From NCBI RefSeq assembly GCF_000015165.1, contig NC_009485.1:7335501-7399500 (forward strand): DNA of 64,000 nucleotides, written 5' to 3'. Shown here piece by piece: positions 1 through 7,853 of the stretch. Origin of the DNA: Bradyrhizobium sp. BTAi1 (GTDB lineage: Bacteria > Pseudomonadota > Alphaproteobacteria > Rhizobiales > Xanthobacteraceae). Under the pieces are notes generated by a model. It searched no databases. It was not told the DNA's origin and saw only the letters and a list, made by a program, of their open reading frames with translations. How positions within the stretch are numbered: position 1 is the first letter of the stretch; each line of letters starts with the position of its first letter. The translations under genes and the position numbers were made by a program.

Positions 1-97
1 ATCATCAGGCGTTTCAGATGCGGCGATCACCTGCAGCAAGCTGATTGCGGAAATAACTCAGCGAGGCCTGTGGGGCTTCCACTTCTTGGTAGGACTA

Positions 98-535
98 TCA
101 GGTTACGCACCGTCCGGGCTGCAGGCGCTTCGCGATCTCGGTCAGAACCGACACTGACGGCTCGCAAGCGACCGGCCGCTTGGCTTCACGCCGCTCGGTT
201 TCGGTCGTGATCAGCTGTGATCCCTGCGGCGACGCCCCCTGCCCGTCGCGCACGCTTGTGGTGGCGAGCGGCAACCGCAACAGGAACGAAGTATCTGCAA
301 ATGCCGCAAGCTTGATCGAGACGGTCTGGGTCGGTGTGGCCTCCGCGATCGAGGCGGCCCGGTCTGTCTTGCTCGCGCGGTTCACATTGGTGGCGACCGA
401 CGCCAAAGCCTGCTCTGGCGCTCGGGCCGACAATTCGGAGGCAAGATCATGCCCGGAGGCCAATTGCATCGCACCGGCCAGCATCGCGGAGGCGGTGACC
501 GCGCCCCAAATGACCAGTTTTCCTGTCTGCGACAT
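98..535 (-). CDS. small exported hypothetical protein
   Basis: This 145-residue protein has an N-terminal hydrophobic stretch (about residues 8-25, rich in Ala, Gly and Met) that looks like a signal peptide or anchor. The rest is low in recognisable motifs and rich in Ala, Ser and Thr. Two cysteines, near residues 123 and 142, could form a disulfide if it is exported. I do not recognise a family. The gene is divergent from the TonB-C protein that starts at 855. A sequence resembling an EcfG promoter with one mismatch lies upstream of the start (see noticed_but_rejected). The open frame has GC-rich codon use typical of its neighbours, so I take it as real but unassigned. Confidence 0.6.
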   Translation of the reverse strand: MSQTGKLVIWGAVTASAMLAGAMQLASGHDLASELSARAPEQALASVATNVNRASKTDRAASIAEATPTQTVSIKLAAFADTSFLLRLPLATTSVRDGQGASPQGSQLITTETERREAKRPVACEPSVSVLTEIAKRLQPGRCVT

Positions 536-854
536 GTCCGTGCTCCCTCACCTTGCCGGCGATCAGCATCTCAACGTGGGTCGCGGGAACTGGGTTCTCG
601 GACGGCCAAATCACTTAAGCGTGTATGAACGGAGGTGAGCCGGGGGCAAAAAAGTTGGTCGGACTGGGAACGACTTCGCGCGACGGGAGTCATCATGACA
701 GCCGGTTATTCCCCCTGCCCCATTGACCGGCGATGCGGGGCACCGCCGTGGTGATGCCGGCGGTGCCCCGCTTCCTTTTGTGCTGCTGGTTCCTGCGCGC
801 ATTCCGTCAGCCTTGATGGCGGGGTATATTGCCGGCGTCCTCGAGACGAGGCCT
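536..854. other. divergent intergenic region with strong hairpin
   Basis: This stretch of about 320 bases between two divergent genes holds no convincing gene. Its main feature is a perfect 13-bp inverted repeat (735-747 with 759-771, 11-base loop) followed on the plus strand by the T-rich sequence TTCCTTTTG. That resembles an intrinsic terminator, although no plus-strand gene ends here. Confidence 0.6.
735..780 (+). terminator. orphan terminator-like hairpin
   Basis: The arms at 735-747 and 759-771 pair perfectly over 13 bases and are followed by a short T-rich tail. The hairpin lies in the 5' region of the gene starting at 855, so it could end a short upstream transcript, such as a small RNA, or attenuate the downstream gene. 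The structure is seen in the sequence; the function is inferred. Confidence 0.45.
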
Positions 855-1334
855 ATGTCGGACTCCCGCATGCACAAGAGATTTGTCGACGGCTCGTTCG
901 CCCTGGCTGTTGCATTGCTGAGCCTGCTCCCGCCCTTCGCAGCGGCGGAGAACTCCAAGGAACTCCTAAAGGGCACTTGGGCCCAGGAGATCGTGGCGCG
1001 TCTGAGGGCGGAACGCCGATATCCTTTGCAGGCTTCAGGCCAGGGCGGTCATGCCAGGGTGATGTTTCATTTGGATGGTGCGGGACATCTCATCTCCGTC
1101 GCGCTGATGGAAAGCACGGGCGACGCCCTCCTCGACCGTGAAGCTCTGGCCATGGTTGAACGCGCTCAGCCCTTCCCTTCCCCACCTGGCGTGCTTGTAG
1201 ATGATGATCTGACATTTGTGCTTCCGGTGGTCTTCGCTCCACGCCAACCCTCGACCGTCCTGGACTTCGAGGAGGCGAAGCGAAACGACGCCGCCCTTAA
1301 AGCGCGGCTCAAAGGCATCTGCCGCGACTGCTGA
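855..1334 (+). CDS. TonB C-terminal domain family protein
   Basis: This 159-residue protein starts with a hydrophobic N-terminal helix (about residues 10-27, ending in PFAAAE), probably a signal peptide or anchor. A TonB-C-like fold follows: a basic segment, then VMFHLDGAGHLISVAL, then STGDALLDREALAMVERAQPFPSPP. These match the pattern of the TonB C-terminal domain (beta strands around the S-G-xx-LD-xA motif). The Pro-rich spacer of classical TonB is absent, so it is better called a TonB-family periplasmic protein than the energiser itself. The frame is open upstream to 723, but ATG 855 gives the expected hydrophobic N terminus. Nearest neighbours are stress-response genes, with no ExbB or ExbD nearby. 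Confidence 0.7.
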   Translation: MSDSRMHKRFVDGSFALAVALLSLLPPFAAAENSKELLKGTWAQEIVARLRAERRYPLQASGQGGHARVMFHLDGAGHLISVALMESTGDALLDREALAMVERAQPFPSPPGVLVDDDLTFVLPVVFAPRQPSTVLDFEEAKRNDAALKARLKGICRDC

Positions 1335-1414
1335 AGGCGATCTCTCCTGCGTGCAAAAAAATCGGCGCGCTCCGCTCGGAACGCGCCGGTAAATGGCTAA
1401 ATCCAAACAGCGTC

Positions 1415-2218
1415 TCAGGCAGCCGGCTTGGGCATCCTGTTGCGCGAATTGCGCTGGAAGAACAGAGCCTGGCTCGCGACAGCGGACACCATTGCCGGCT
1501 GGAACGGCTTGGAAATGAGGAATGCCGGTTCCGGTCGCTCGCCGGTGAGGAACCGTTCCGGATAGGCGGTGATGAAAACCACCGGCACCTCAAAGGTCCG
1601 CAGCAACTCGTTCACGGCATCGAGCCCCGATGAACCGTCCGCAAGCTGAATATCTGCCAGGATCAGGCCCGGCTTCTTGTTCTTTGCGAGCGCGACCGCG
1701 TCCGCATGCGTCCGCGCGACCCCGATGACGTTGTGCCCGAGATTCTTTATCAGGCTCTCAAGGTCCATCGCGATGAAGGTTTCGTCCTCGATGATGAGGA
1801 CATCGGTCGCGATCTCTGCAGCAAGCTCCCGGCCGGCCGCATCCGCAAGTCGCCGCGTCTCTGCGACGTCGATGTCGAGGATGAAAGCCACTTCCTCCTC
1901 GGGGAAGCCCTCCAGCGACAACAACAGGAACGCCTGGCGCGGTAACGGAGTGATATTGGAGAGCCGCCGCTCCGGGGGCATCGGCAAGGTGGCCACCTCG
2001 GCGTCGTCGTTCAGGGCGACCGAATTCCAGATCTGAGTAAACAGCCGGAAAAGACCCGCGCGCGCGCCGTAGCGCTCGTCGAGCAGGGCCGGGTCCTGGA
2101 TCAGAGCCTCCAGCATCGCGCCGACATAAGCATCCCCGGACCCCTGGCTACCGGTGAGGGCACGGGCGTACCGGCGCAACAGCGGCAAATGTTCAGCAAC
2201 TAGCTGTGATCGGCTCAT
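1415..2218 (-). CDS. phyR: PhyR, anti-anti-sigma response regulator of the general stress response
   Basis: This 267-residue protein has the PhyR architecture. Residues 1-135 form an ECF sigma-like domain (sigma2 and sigma4-like helices without DNA-binding function), followed by a receiver domain (about 137-260). The receiver has the acidic pair in IIEDE, the phosphoacceptor Asp189 in LADIQLADG, the FITAYPE motif of the FAT GUY receiver subfamily near 215-221, and the conserved Lys237 in SKPF. In alphaproteobacteria, phosphorylated PhyR binds NepR and frees EcfG. The frame is open to 2299, but the ATG at 2218 gives the N terminus typical of the family. It is divergent from nepR-ecfG, the canonical arrangement. 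Confidence 0.95.
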   Translation of the reverse strand: MSRSQLVAEHLPLLRRYARALTGSQGSGDAYVGAMLEALIQDPALLDERYGARAGLFRLFTQIWNSVALNDDAEVATLPMPPERRLSNITPLPRQAFLLLSLEGFPEEEVAFILDIDVAETRRLADAAGRELAAEIATDVLIIEDETFIAMDLESLIKNLGHNVIGVARTHADAVALAKNKKPGLILADIQLADGSSGLDAVNELLRTFEVPVVFITAYPERFLTGERPEPAFLISKPFQPAMVSAVASQALFFQRNSRNRMPKPAA

Positions 2219-2306
2219 CCCCACTCCATTCGGTATTCTGGGCTTCCGCCCCGGTTCCATGATGAGCTGATTACGCCTGAAACGAAGAAAAGTTCCCAAA
2301 ACGCGT

Positions 2307-2331
2307 GGAACTTTTGTGGGCCGGTTGCATT
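2307..2331 (+). promoter_or_regulatory. EcfG-type promoter before nepR-ecfG
   Basis: GGAAC at 2307-2311 is followed after exactly 16 bases by CATT at 2328-2331. The known EcfG consensus in alphaproteobacteria is GGAAC-N16/17-CGTT, so there is one mismatch. Its position about 80 bases upstream of the nepR start fits autoregulation of the nepR-ecfG operon. Confidence 0.6.
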
Positions 2332-2413
2332 AGTTCCCGACAGACCCCCTCGATGGCGAGGATAATTCTTGAAGCTTCAGGGACTTAACTCTCGGGGAAA
2401 CGTGGAAAAGGTC

Positions 2414-2650
2414 ATGAAAGATGTAAAGTCTCAAGCCAGCAAGAATGCGGCACCGCGCAAGCCCGGCGGACTGAACGCGGAGATCCAATCGAGAATTGGT
2501 CATCAACTTCGCGCGATGTACGATGATGTCGTCCGTCAGGGGGTACCTGACCGGTTCACGGATCTGATCCGCAAGCTTGATGTACCGGCAGCACAGTCCC
2601 ACGTGGAGAACGGCGGGGGATCCACCGACCAGAACGACGGGAGGGAGTGA
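2414..2650 (+). CDS. nepR: NepR family anti-sigma factor
   Basis: From the ATG at 2414 this is a 78-residue protein. It contains the conserved NepR core, with helix 1 (LNAEIQSRIGHQLRAMYDD) followed by VVRQGVPDRFTDLIRKLD. NepR binds and inhibits the sigma factor EcfG and is titrated by phosphorylated PhyR. The frame is open further upstream through a TTG at 2369, but ATG 2414 with the purine-rich GGAAAAG just upstream gives the usual MKD-type start. The stop codon directly abuts the ecfG ATG at 2651, so the two are translationally coupled. The C terminus is short, polar and variable, as in relatives. Confidence 0.93.
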   Translation: MKDVKSQASKNAAPRKPGGLNAEIQSRIGHQLRAMYDDVVRQGVPDRFTDLIRKLDVPAAQSHVENGGGSTDQNDGRE

Positions 2651-3199
2651 ATGCCTCTCACTGATTCCTTGCGGGACGATATCCTTGCGGCCGTCCCAAG
2701 CCTCCGCGCATTTGCGATTTCCTTAAGTGGCAACAGCGATCGCGCCGATGACCTCGTGCAGGAAACCCTGCTGAGAGCCTTGGCGAACATCGACTCATTC
2801 CAACCGGGCTCCAATCTGCCCGCGTGGTTGTTTACGATTTTGCGCAATCTGTTCCGCTCTGATTACCGCAAACGCCGGCGCGAGGTGGAAGATGCCGAGG
2901 GCAACTACGCCAAGACGCTGAAGACGCATCCGTCGCAAGGTGCTCACCTCGAATTCGAGGAGTTCCGGGCGGCGCTCGAGAAGCTGCCTCAGGACCAGCG
3001 CGAAGCGCTCATCCTGGTGGGAGCGTCGGGCTTCTCTTACGAGGACGCCGCCGCGATCTGCGGCTGCGCCGTGGGCACCATCAAGAGCCGCGTGAACCGC
3101 GCGCGCTCGAAGCTCGCTGCGTTGCTGTATGTCGAAGGCGCAGAGGATTTCGGCCCGGACGAGACCGTCCGTGCAGTCATCGGCGGCAGCGGCGGCTGA
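2651..3199 (+). CDS. ecfG: EcfG, ECF sigma factor of the general stress response
   Basis: This 182-residue ECF sigma factor has region 2 at about residues 15-75 (SDRADDLVQETLLRAL, then LPAWLFTILRNLFRSDYRK) and region 4 at about 110-160 (LPQDQREALILVGASGFSYEDAA, then CAVGTIKSRVNRARSKL). This fits the ECF15/EcfG group that drives the alphaproteobacterial general stress response from GGAAC...CGTT promoters. It directly follows its anti-sigma factor gene with no gap and is followed by a strong terminator. Identification is firm from the three-gene phyR/nepR/ecfG context. Confidence 0.95.
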   Translation: MPLTDSLRDDILAAVPSLRAFAISLSGNSDRADDLVQETLLRALANIDSFQPGSNLPAWLFTILRNLFRSDYRKRRREVEDAEGNYAKTLKTHPSQGAHLEFEEFRAALEKLPQDQREALILVGASGFSYEDAAAICGCAVGTIKSRVNRARSKLAALLYVEGAEDFGPDETVRAVIGGSGG

Positions 3200-3225
3200 C
3201 CGGTCTAACCGGGCTCATCAAACAC

Positions 3226-3266
3226 AAGCGGCGGCTCCCTGTGGGGCCGCCGTTTGATTTTTGTTT
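3226..3266 (+). terminator. rho-independent terminator of nepR-ecfG
   Basis: A GC-rich hairpin of about 13 bp (arms 3226-3239 and 3242-3254, AAGCGGCGGC...GCCGCCGTTT) is followed by a T-rich tract, TTTGATTTTTGTTT. It lies 27 bases after the ecfG stop. Confidence 0.85.
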
Positions 3267-3315
3267 GAACATGATCTCTTCGGAAGGCCGGTTCTCGTCT
3301 TTCGGATCATGCTCT
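3261..3315. repeat. GAGCATGATC-type palindromic repeat, copy 1
   Basis: This imperfect palindrome of about 55 bp has outer arms GAACATGATC (3267-3276) and GATCATGCTC (3305-3314). It is closely similar along its length to the element at 20522-20580. The right end (GCTCTA) supplies the TAG stop codon of the minus-strand kinase gene. I recall similar palindromes as dispersed repeats in Bradyrhizobium genomes. Confidence 0.7.
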
Positions 3316-4972
3316 AACGCGATGGATGCACGGGGGCTGAGAACTGCTCGGTGCGATCGCGCTCGGTGATGTCGACGACCGTCTCCATCGGAGCGGTCAG
3401 CTCATAGACATAGCTGGCCTCGGTGAAGAACCGCTTCGACGTGCCACCCAAGGCTTCCGGCGCAACGCGATCGAGCAGGATCAGGCCGAAATCGCTATCC
3501 GGCCGCCGGGTCGCTTCGCTGGTGTTGAACTCTTCCCAGCGGAACTGAAAAACGGCATTCGGCTCCTCGCCAGTCACATCCCATTTCGCAGTGATGTGGG
3601 GATGCTTGCCAACCAGCGACAGCCCCTCGTCGGAGTGGGACGCCAACTCGAAGAACAGCAGCGATAGGCTCTGCGCCGCCCGCGCGCTCACGGTGATGTC
3701 GGGACCGGTGACGGCGATCCGATCCGCATGCGGAATGGCGCGCGACTCGAACAGGCCGCGCAGCTGAACCCCCTGCCACTGGCTCTCGCTCAGCAGCGTG
3801 ACGACGTTGGACATGGCGTGGATACGCCCGATCAGGAGTTCGCGCGCCACATCGATATCACTGCCATGGCGCAACGTGCGCGTCACGATCGACTGGATCA
3901 CCGCCAGGATGTTCTTGACCCGATGATTCAGCTCGTCGATGACGGCCGTCAGGCGGCGTTCAAAGCCGATCCGCACCTGGATCTCACGGCTCAGGCGTAA
4001 ATTGTTATAGGCGACGTAGCCGAACAGGCCGCAGATGATACCGGTCAGGGCTAGCCCGATCACGCCGACGATCGCGGCGGTCTGCTGGGCTCGCCGGACC
4101 GAATTGCTCTTGGCGTAATAGACCAGCGACCAATCATGATTGCCGAAGGTGACAGTCCGCGTTGATGACGGCGCCGGTGCGTCCGCCCCGCGCGTCCTGC
4201 CGGACACGGCACCCTGATCATTGGCGACCAGCTCATCGGAGGCGTTGCGAGGATCCTTGAGCGCCACAGAGAACAGAGAAAGATCGTCATTGGTCAGGAG
4301 CAGCGGGCCGATCTCGTAGGAGAACGTGACGAAGCCGGCCGGTGCCGTCGCCCCCTGCGGGACGACCGGGGCCGCCAGCACAATTCCGATCGGTCCATTC
4401 GCGCGCAACAGGGGCGTCGGGTCGGACGCGACCGGCTTGCCCTCAGCCATGGCGCGCGTCAGCATGGGCCCGACGATCGGCTGCCGGTCCAAAGCCACGC
4501 CGGGAAGCTTCAACGTATCGGCGTTGCGCGGCTCGAGATCCATCAAGACGTCGATCGGACCCGTCAGGGTCGCCGCATCCAACGGCTTATCGTCGTAGTT
4601 GCGAATAGTCGGGTTCGGGAAGCCGGCTTGGCGCAGCTCCGCCTGCGCGATCGGGAGCTCATCGGGCCGCAGCCGTGCGATCCACGACGCCACGACGAAA
4701 TCGGTCTTGAAGGCGTAGATTGAGGAGCGCAGCGGCTCCAGCATGTTCGCCTTGATGACGGACGGAGCCCGGAACAGCCCGGAGGCCACCCGCGCCAGCA
4801 ATTCACGCTCGGTCAGACGGTCCTGGACAAGGCTTGCATGCACGTCGATAGCGCGTGCCAGCGCGATGCGATCGATCGCCAGCTCCTGATCGTGAACCCG
4901 GTAAGCCGCCAAGCCGGATAACGCCGTTCCAATTAGCGCGATCACACCGATGATGACACCCAGCCGGAGCAC
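3314..4972 (-). CDS. CHASE-domain HWE-type sensor histidine kinase with degenerate ATP-binding site
   Basis: This 552-residue membrane sensor has TM1 at residues 1-23, a periplasmic region (about 24-295) resembling a CHASE domain, TM2 at about 297-322, then a HisKA_2/HWE dimerisation helix with the phosphoacceptor His350 in IDELNHRVKNILAVIQSI. The WEE motif at 479-481 fits the HWE family. The N-box, normally ELATNAxKYGAL, reads FELASHSDEGLSLV (441-454) and lacks the conserved Asn. The Gly-rich box is reduced to SDFGLILLDR. HWE kinases are the usual donors for PhyR, and the position next to ecfG suggests a role in the stress pathway. The altered boxes suggest weak or absent kinase activity, perhaps a phosphatase or regulatory role. 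Translation appears to start at GTG. Confidence 0.85.
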   Translation of the reverse strand: MLRLGVIIGVIALIGTALSGLAAYRVHDQELAIDRIALARAIDVHASLVQDRLTERELLARVASGLFRAPSVIKANMLEPLRSSIYAFKTDFVVASWIARLRPDELPIAQAELRQAGFPNPTIRNYDDKPLDAATLTGPIDVLMDLEPRNADTLKLPGVALDRQPIVGPMLTRAMAEGKPVASDPTPLLRANGPIGIVLAAPVVPQGATAPAGFVTFSYEIGPLLLTNDDLSLFSVALKDPRNASDELVANDQGAVSGRTRGADAPAPSSTRTVTFGNHDWSLVYYAKSNSVRRAQQTAAIVGVIGLALTGIICGLFGYVAYNNLRLSREIQVRIGFERRLTAVIDELNHRVKNILAVIQSIVTRTLRHGSDIDVARELLIGRIHAMSNVVTLLSESQWQGVQLRGLFESRAIPHADRIAVTGPDITVSARAAQSLSLLFFELASHSDEGLSLVGKHPHITAKWDVTGEEPNAVFQFRWEEFNTSEATRRPDSDFGLILLDRVAPEALGGTSKRFFTEASYVYELTAPMETVVDITERDRTEQFSAPVHPSR

Positions 4973-5383
4973 TCGTTTACTCTGTAATCAAGGGTTGTGG
5001 GAGGAGGGCACGAGACATCCAATAAATGGGCCTGCTACTCTTTAAACGAGCGCCTCGTTACGAGCAAAAATTGATCGGGAAGACGACCCCCGGGGTCAAG
5101 CAGAACGACCACGCCTGGCGTACGCGTTTTCGGCCAGCCACACTCCGGGCTCAGGAAACCTCGGGCAGATCAAGTTGTTCCGGCCCGGTAAGGCTTTTTT
5201 GCGTCTCGCCGCTTCGGATCGTTAAGGTCCGGAACGCCCGGTCGCCGCGGTTGGATCAGCGCCATGCTCCGGGCGACCGTTCAAGCAGGGACTGCGCGGC
5301 GACGGCCCTGGTCATGCAAGTGCGAAGCACGCCGCCGAAGACGGCAGGCCTGCACATCTCAGATCCTCTGCCGGATGCAGAGC
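4973..5383. other. intergenic region without recognised gene
   Basis: About 410 bases lie between the kinase start and the ureG stop. Open frames here lack family resemblance. I note only a small perfect hairpin (AACGAG-CGC-CTCGTT near 5045-5060). No clear promoter or terminator was found. Confidence 0.5.
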
Positions 5384-6007
5384 TCAAGCGGACGCTGTCA
5401 GCCCCCCCTTCGCTTCGATGAAGCTGACGATCCGGTCGAGCCCCTGGCTCTTCTTCATGTTGGTCATGACGAAGGGACGCTCGCCGCGCATGCGCTTGGC
5501 GTCCGTCTCCATCTTCTCGAGAGAGGCGCCCACATGCGGGGCCAGGTCGATCTTGTTGATCACCAGGAGGTCGGACCGCGTGATGCCGGGGCCGCCCTTG
5601 GAGGGGATCTTGTCGCCAGCCGCGACGTCGATGACGTAGATGGTGATGTCGGCCAGCTCAGGCGAGAAGGTTGCGGCGAGGTTGTCACCGCCGGACTCGA
5701 TCAGAATGAGATCGAGTCCGGGAAACTTCGCCCGCATGTCGGCGACCGCTGCGAGATTCATGGACGCATCCTCGCGGATCGCCGTATGCGGACAGCCGCC
5801 GGTCTCCACACCGGCAATGCGGTCCGGTGTCAACGAGCCGGAGCGGACCAGATACTCAGCGTCCCATTTGGTGTAGATATCGTTCGTGATCGCCGCGATG
5901 TCATAGCGTCCCCGCATCGACTTGCAGAGGAGATCCATCAGCGCGGTCTTGCCGGATCCAACCGGACCACCAACACCCACGCGAAGCGGACCATGCGACG
6001 TAGCCAT
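5384..6007 (-). CDS. ureG: urease accessory GTPase UreG
   Basis: This 207-residue SIMIBI-class GTPase couples GTP hydrolysis to nickel insertion into urease with UreD, UreF and UreE. Visible motifs are the P-loop GGPVGSGKT (residues 13-21), [13 protein letters not shown] with the Cys-Pro-His nickel-binding motif of the UreG family, [10 protein letters not shown], and the guanine-specificity motif NKID. Length is normal for the family. It is the last gene of the urt-ure cluster, 141 bases after ureF. A small hairpin (6025-6043) lies upstream, and an AGAGGA ribosome-binding site lies about 8 bases before the ATG. Confidence 0.97.
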   Translation of the reverse strand: MATSHGPLRVGVGGPVGSGKTALMDLLCKSMRGRYDIAAITNDIYTKWDAEYLVRSGSLTPDRIAGVETGGCPHTAIREDASMNLAAVADMRAKFPGLDLILIESGGDNLAATFSPELADITIYVIDVAAGDKIPSKGGPGITRSDLLVINKIDLAPHVGASLEKMETDAKRMRGERPFVMTNMKKSQGLDRIVSFIEAKGGLTASA

Positions 6008-6148
6008 ATCAATGTCCTCTTGTCATCCCCGTGGAATGGGGATCGATAACTCATCAGATTCGACCGAAGGCCGTATGAGGCTCGTCCTGCCGCCGCTCAT
6101 GACAACGACTCGCGTTGATCATCCGGCCGAGATGACGATCCAGGCAGC

Positions 6149-6871
6149 TCACGAACGGAACAGCCTCGTATACTGTGTTTCGTGACGCAGACTGGCAAGA
6201 TCGGCCCTGAAGGTCGCACTGCCGATATCATCGAGCGAAGCCGAGATCGCCCGTACCGCGGTGGCGGTCACGACCGGCTCGAGCGCGGCCAGCACGCGCT
6301 GGCTGTCGGTCTGCCCCAGTGGGATCAACCGGCTTCCCGCAGAGATCCAATTCGACGTCACCGCGTGAAGGTAAGCGTGCAGCAGCAGGCTTGACTGAAT
6401 GCCATGGGCAGCGCCCACCACGCCGACGGCGACAGGGTAGACCATGGCCTCGCACTGCGACACGGCGTCGTCGAGACCTGGGGAATTCCACGCCGAACGC
6501 GCGATCTCGATGAAGGCACGGCCTTGCGCGGTCGTCTCCAATTGCCGCTCCCGCGACGGCACGAAAGCAGCGGCAAGCTCCGCAACCTCGCGCAGGCGGT
6601 CGATGTCGCCGAGCTCCATGGCGCGATGCGCATGCACGAGGAAAACCGCATCGCAGAAGCCGGAGCCGTCGGTCAGCATCGTCGAGAGCCAGCCCCGAAG
6701 CGAAGCGGCATCGTCGACATCGCCGGCTTCGACGGCCCATTCGATGCCGCTCGAATAGGCGAAGCCGCCCACCGGGAAGGCCGGCGACAACCACGTCATC
6801 AGACGGTAGAGCGCCGGATGATCCAGCTCGGTCATCGCCGCGGAGACATGCGGCCGCTCACTTGCGGTCAT
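6149..6871 (-). CDS. ureF: urease accessory protein UreF
   Basis: This 240-residue all-helical UreF works as a nickel-insertion checkpoint that bridges UreD and UreG. Typical segments are [20 protein letters not shown] near the N terminus, the middle region with [14 protein letters not shown], and [16 protein letters not shown] near the C terminus. The frame stays open upstream to 7057 only because it runs antiparallel in register with the His-rich tail of ureE. ATG 6871 is the sensible start and overlaps the ureE 3' end by 14 bases, implying translational coupling. Confidence 0.95.
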   Translation of the reverse strand: MTASERPHVSAAMTELDHPALYRLMTWLSPAFPVGGFAYSSGIEWAVEAGDVDDAASLRGWLSTMLTDGSGFCDAVFLVHAHRAMELGDIDRLREVAELAAAFVPSRERQLETTAQGRAFIEIARSAWNSPGLDDAVSQCEAMVYPVAVGVVGAAHGIQSSLLLHAYLHAVTSNWISAGSRLIPLGQTDSQRVLAALEPVVTATAVRAISASLDDIGSATFRADLASLRHETQYTRLFRS

Positions 6872-7478
6872 GAGCATGGGCATGGCCGTGATGATGATGG
6901 CCGTGGCCGCAGTGCTCGTCATGCACATGATCGTCATGCGCGTGGCCGTGGTCATGGCCGTGATGCGCGTGCTCGTGCCCGCCATGATCGTGATGATGAT
7001 CGTGGCCATGATGGTGATCATGTTCGTCATGGCCCTGCGCATGGCTGGGCTCGGCATAGGCGCCGCCTTCCGGATCGAACGGCGCCTCGATCTCGATGAC
7101 GCGCGCGCCGAGACCCTTGACCATCGCCTCGATCACGTGGTCACGGCGGATGCGCAGGCTCTTGGCCATGATCTGGGTCGGCAGATGCCGGTTCCCGAGA
7201 TGCCAGGCGAGCCGCACCAGATGGTGTGGATCGCTGGCGCGGATCTCCAGCAGCGGCTCCGCCGCGGCAACGACCTCGACCAGCCGGCCGTCCTCCAGCA
7301 CCAGGGCATCGCCGCCGCGAAGCGCGGTGGCGTGCGCGAGGTCGAGCACGAATGCGAGCCCGCGCGTGCCGGTCATCGCCAGCCGTCGCCGATGCCGATC
7401 GTCGAAATCGAGCAGGACGGAATCGGCGGCCGCCTCTGTCCAACGATGCTGCCCCAGCACACGCGTGGCGCGGATCAT
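6858..7478 (-). CDS. ureE: urease nickel metallochaperone UreE with very long His-rich tail
   Basis: This 206-residue UreE delivers nickel to the urease activation complex. Residues 1-140 carry the UreE N-terminal domain and the metal-binding domain, including the segment [17 protein letters not shown] with the conserved interfacial His. From about residue 141 the protein becomes a tail of roughly 65 residues with about 30 histidines interspersed with Asp, Gly, Ala and one Cys. His-rich tails are known in UreE of several bacteria and bind extra nickel; this one is at the long end. The tail is why long artefactual frames appear here. It overlaps ureF by 14 bases. Confidence 0.96.
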   Translation of the reverse strand: MIRATRVLGQHRWTEAAADSVLLDFDDRHRRRLAMTGTRGLAFVLDLAHATALRGGDALVLEDGRLVEVVAAAEPLLEIRASDPHHLVRLAWHLGNRHLPTQIMAKSLRIRRDHVIEAMVKGLGARVIEIEAPFDPEGGAYAEPSHAQGHDEHDHHHGHDHHHDHGGHEHAHHGHDHGHAHDDHVHDEHCGHGHHHHGHAHAHDRK

Positions 7479-7505
7479 GCTGACATCCTCATCTCGTAAT
7501 TCCGC

Positions 7506-7805
7506 TCAGCGGACATCGACCTTCTCAGGCGTAATGATCTCGATCTTCGGCGCCGCCGCCATGCATTTCACCGCGACGCGCCCGAACGTCTTCATGTGCT
7601 CGGTCGCGCGATGCGGCACCAAAGCCTCGGCGTTTTCCCACTGCTCGACAAAGACCATCCGGCTCGGATCGGTGACGCTCTCGTGCAGGTCATAGGCGAT
7701 ATTGCCGGGTTCCTTGCGGGTCCCTGCAATACAGGCGGTCGCCGCAGCAATGAATTCCGCGCGGGTTTCAGGCTTGATGGTCAAGGTGGCAACGACATAA
7801 ATCAC
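7506..7805 (-). CDS. antibiotic biosynthesis monooxygenase (ABM) family protein
   Basis: This 99-residue single-domain ferredoxin-like fold protein of the ABM / YgiN-type quinol monooxygenase family begins VVATLTIKPETRAEF and has the motifs GNIAYDLHES and MVFVEQWENAEAL with a central His (PHRATEHMKTF). Such enzymes act as small cofactor-free monooxygenases or quinol oxidases; the substrate is unknown. It lies within the urease operon between ureC and ureE and is not a known urease factor. Translation seems to start at GTG 7805 with GGGAGG upstream. That Shine-Dalgarno is inside one arm of a 10-bp stem-loop (7815-7848), suggesting translational control. Confidence 0.8.
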   Translation of the reverse strand: MIYVVATLTIKPETRAEFIAAATACIAGTRKEPGNIAYDLHESVTDPSRMVFVEQWENAEALVPHRATEHMKTFGRVAVKCMAAAPKIEIITPEKVDVR

Positions 7806-7814
7806 GAGGCAGTC

Positions 7815-7848
7815 CTCCCGGTACGTTTCTGGTTCTGGGTACCGGGAG
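7815..7848 (-). promoter_or_regulatory. stem-loop covering the monooxygenase ribosome-binding site
   Basis: CTCCCGGTAC at 7815-7824 pairs perfectly with GTACCGGGAG at 7839-7848 (14-base loop). On the minus strand it lies just after ureC, and its second arm contains the GGGAGG Shine-Dalgarno of the next gene. It may stabilise the ureC message end and limit translation of the downstream gene. Confidence 0.6.
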
Positions 7849-7853
7849 CAAGT

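Noticed and set aside
573-598. EcfG-like promoter for the 98-535 gene (minus strand AGAAC-N17-CGTT)
   Set aside because: The -35 has one mismatch and such short motifs recur by chance. The gene has no known stress link.
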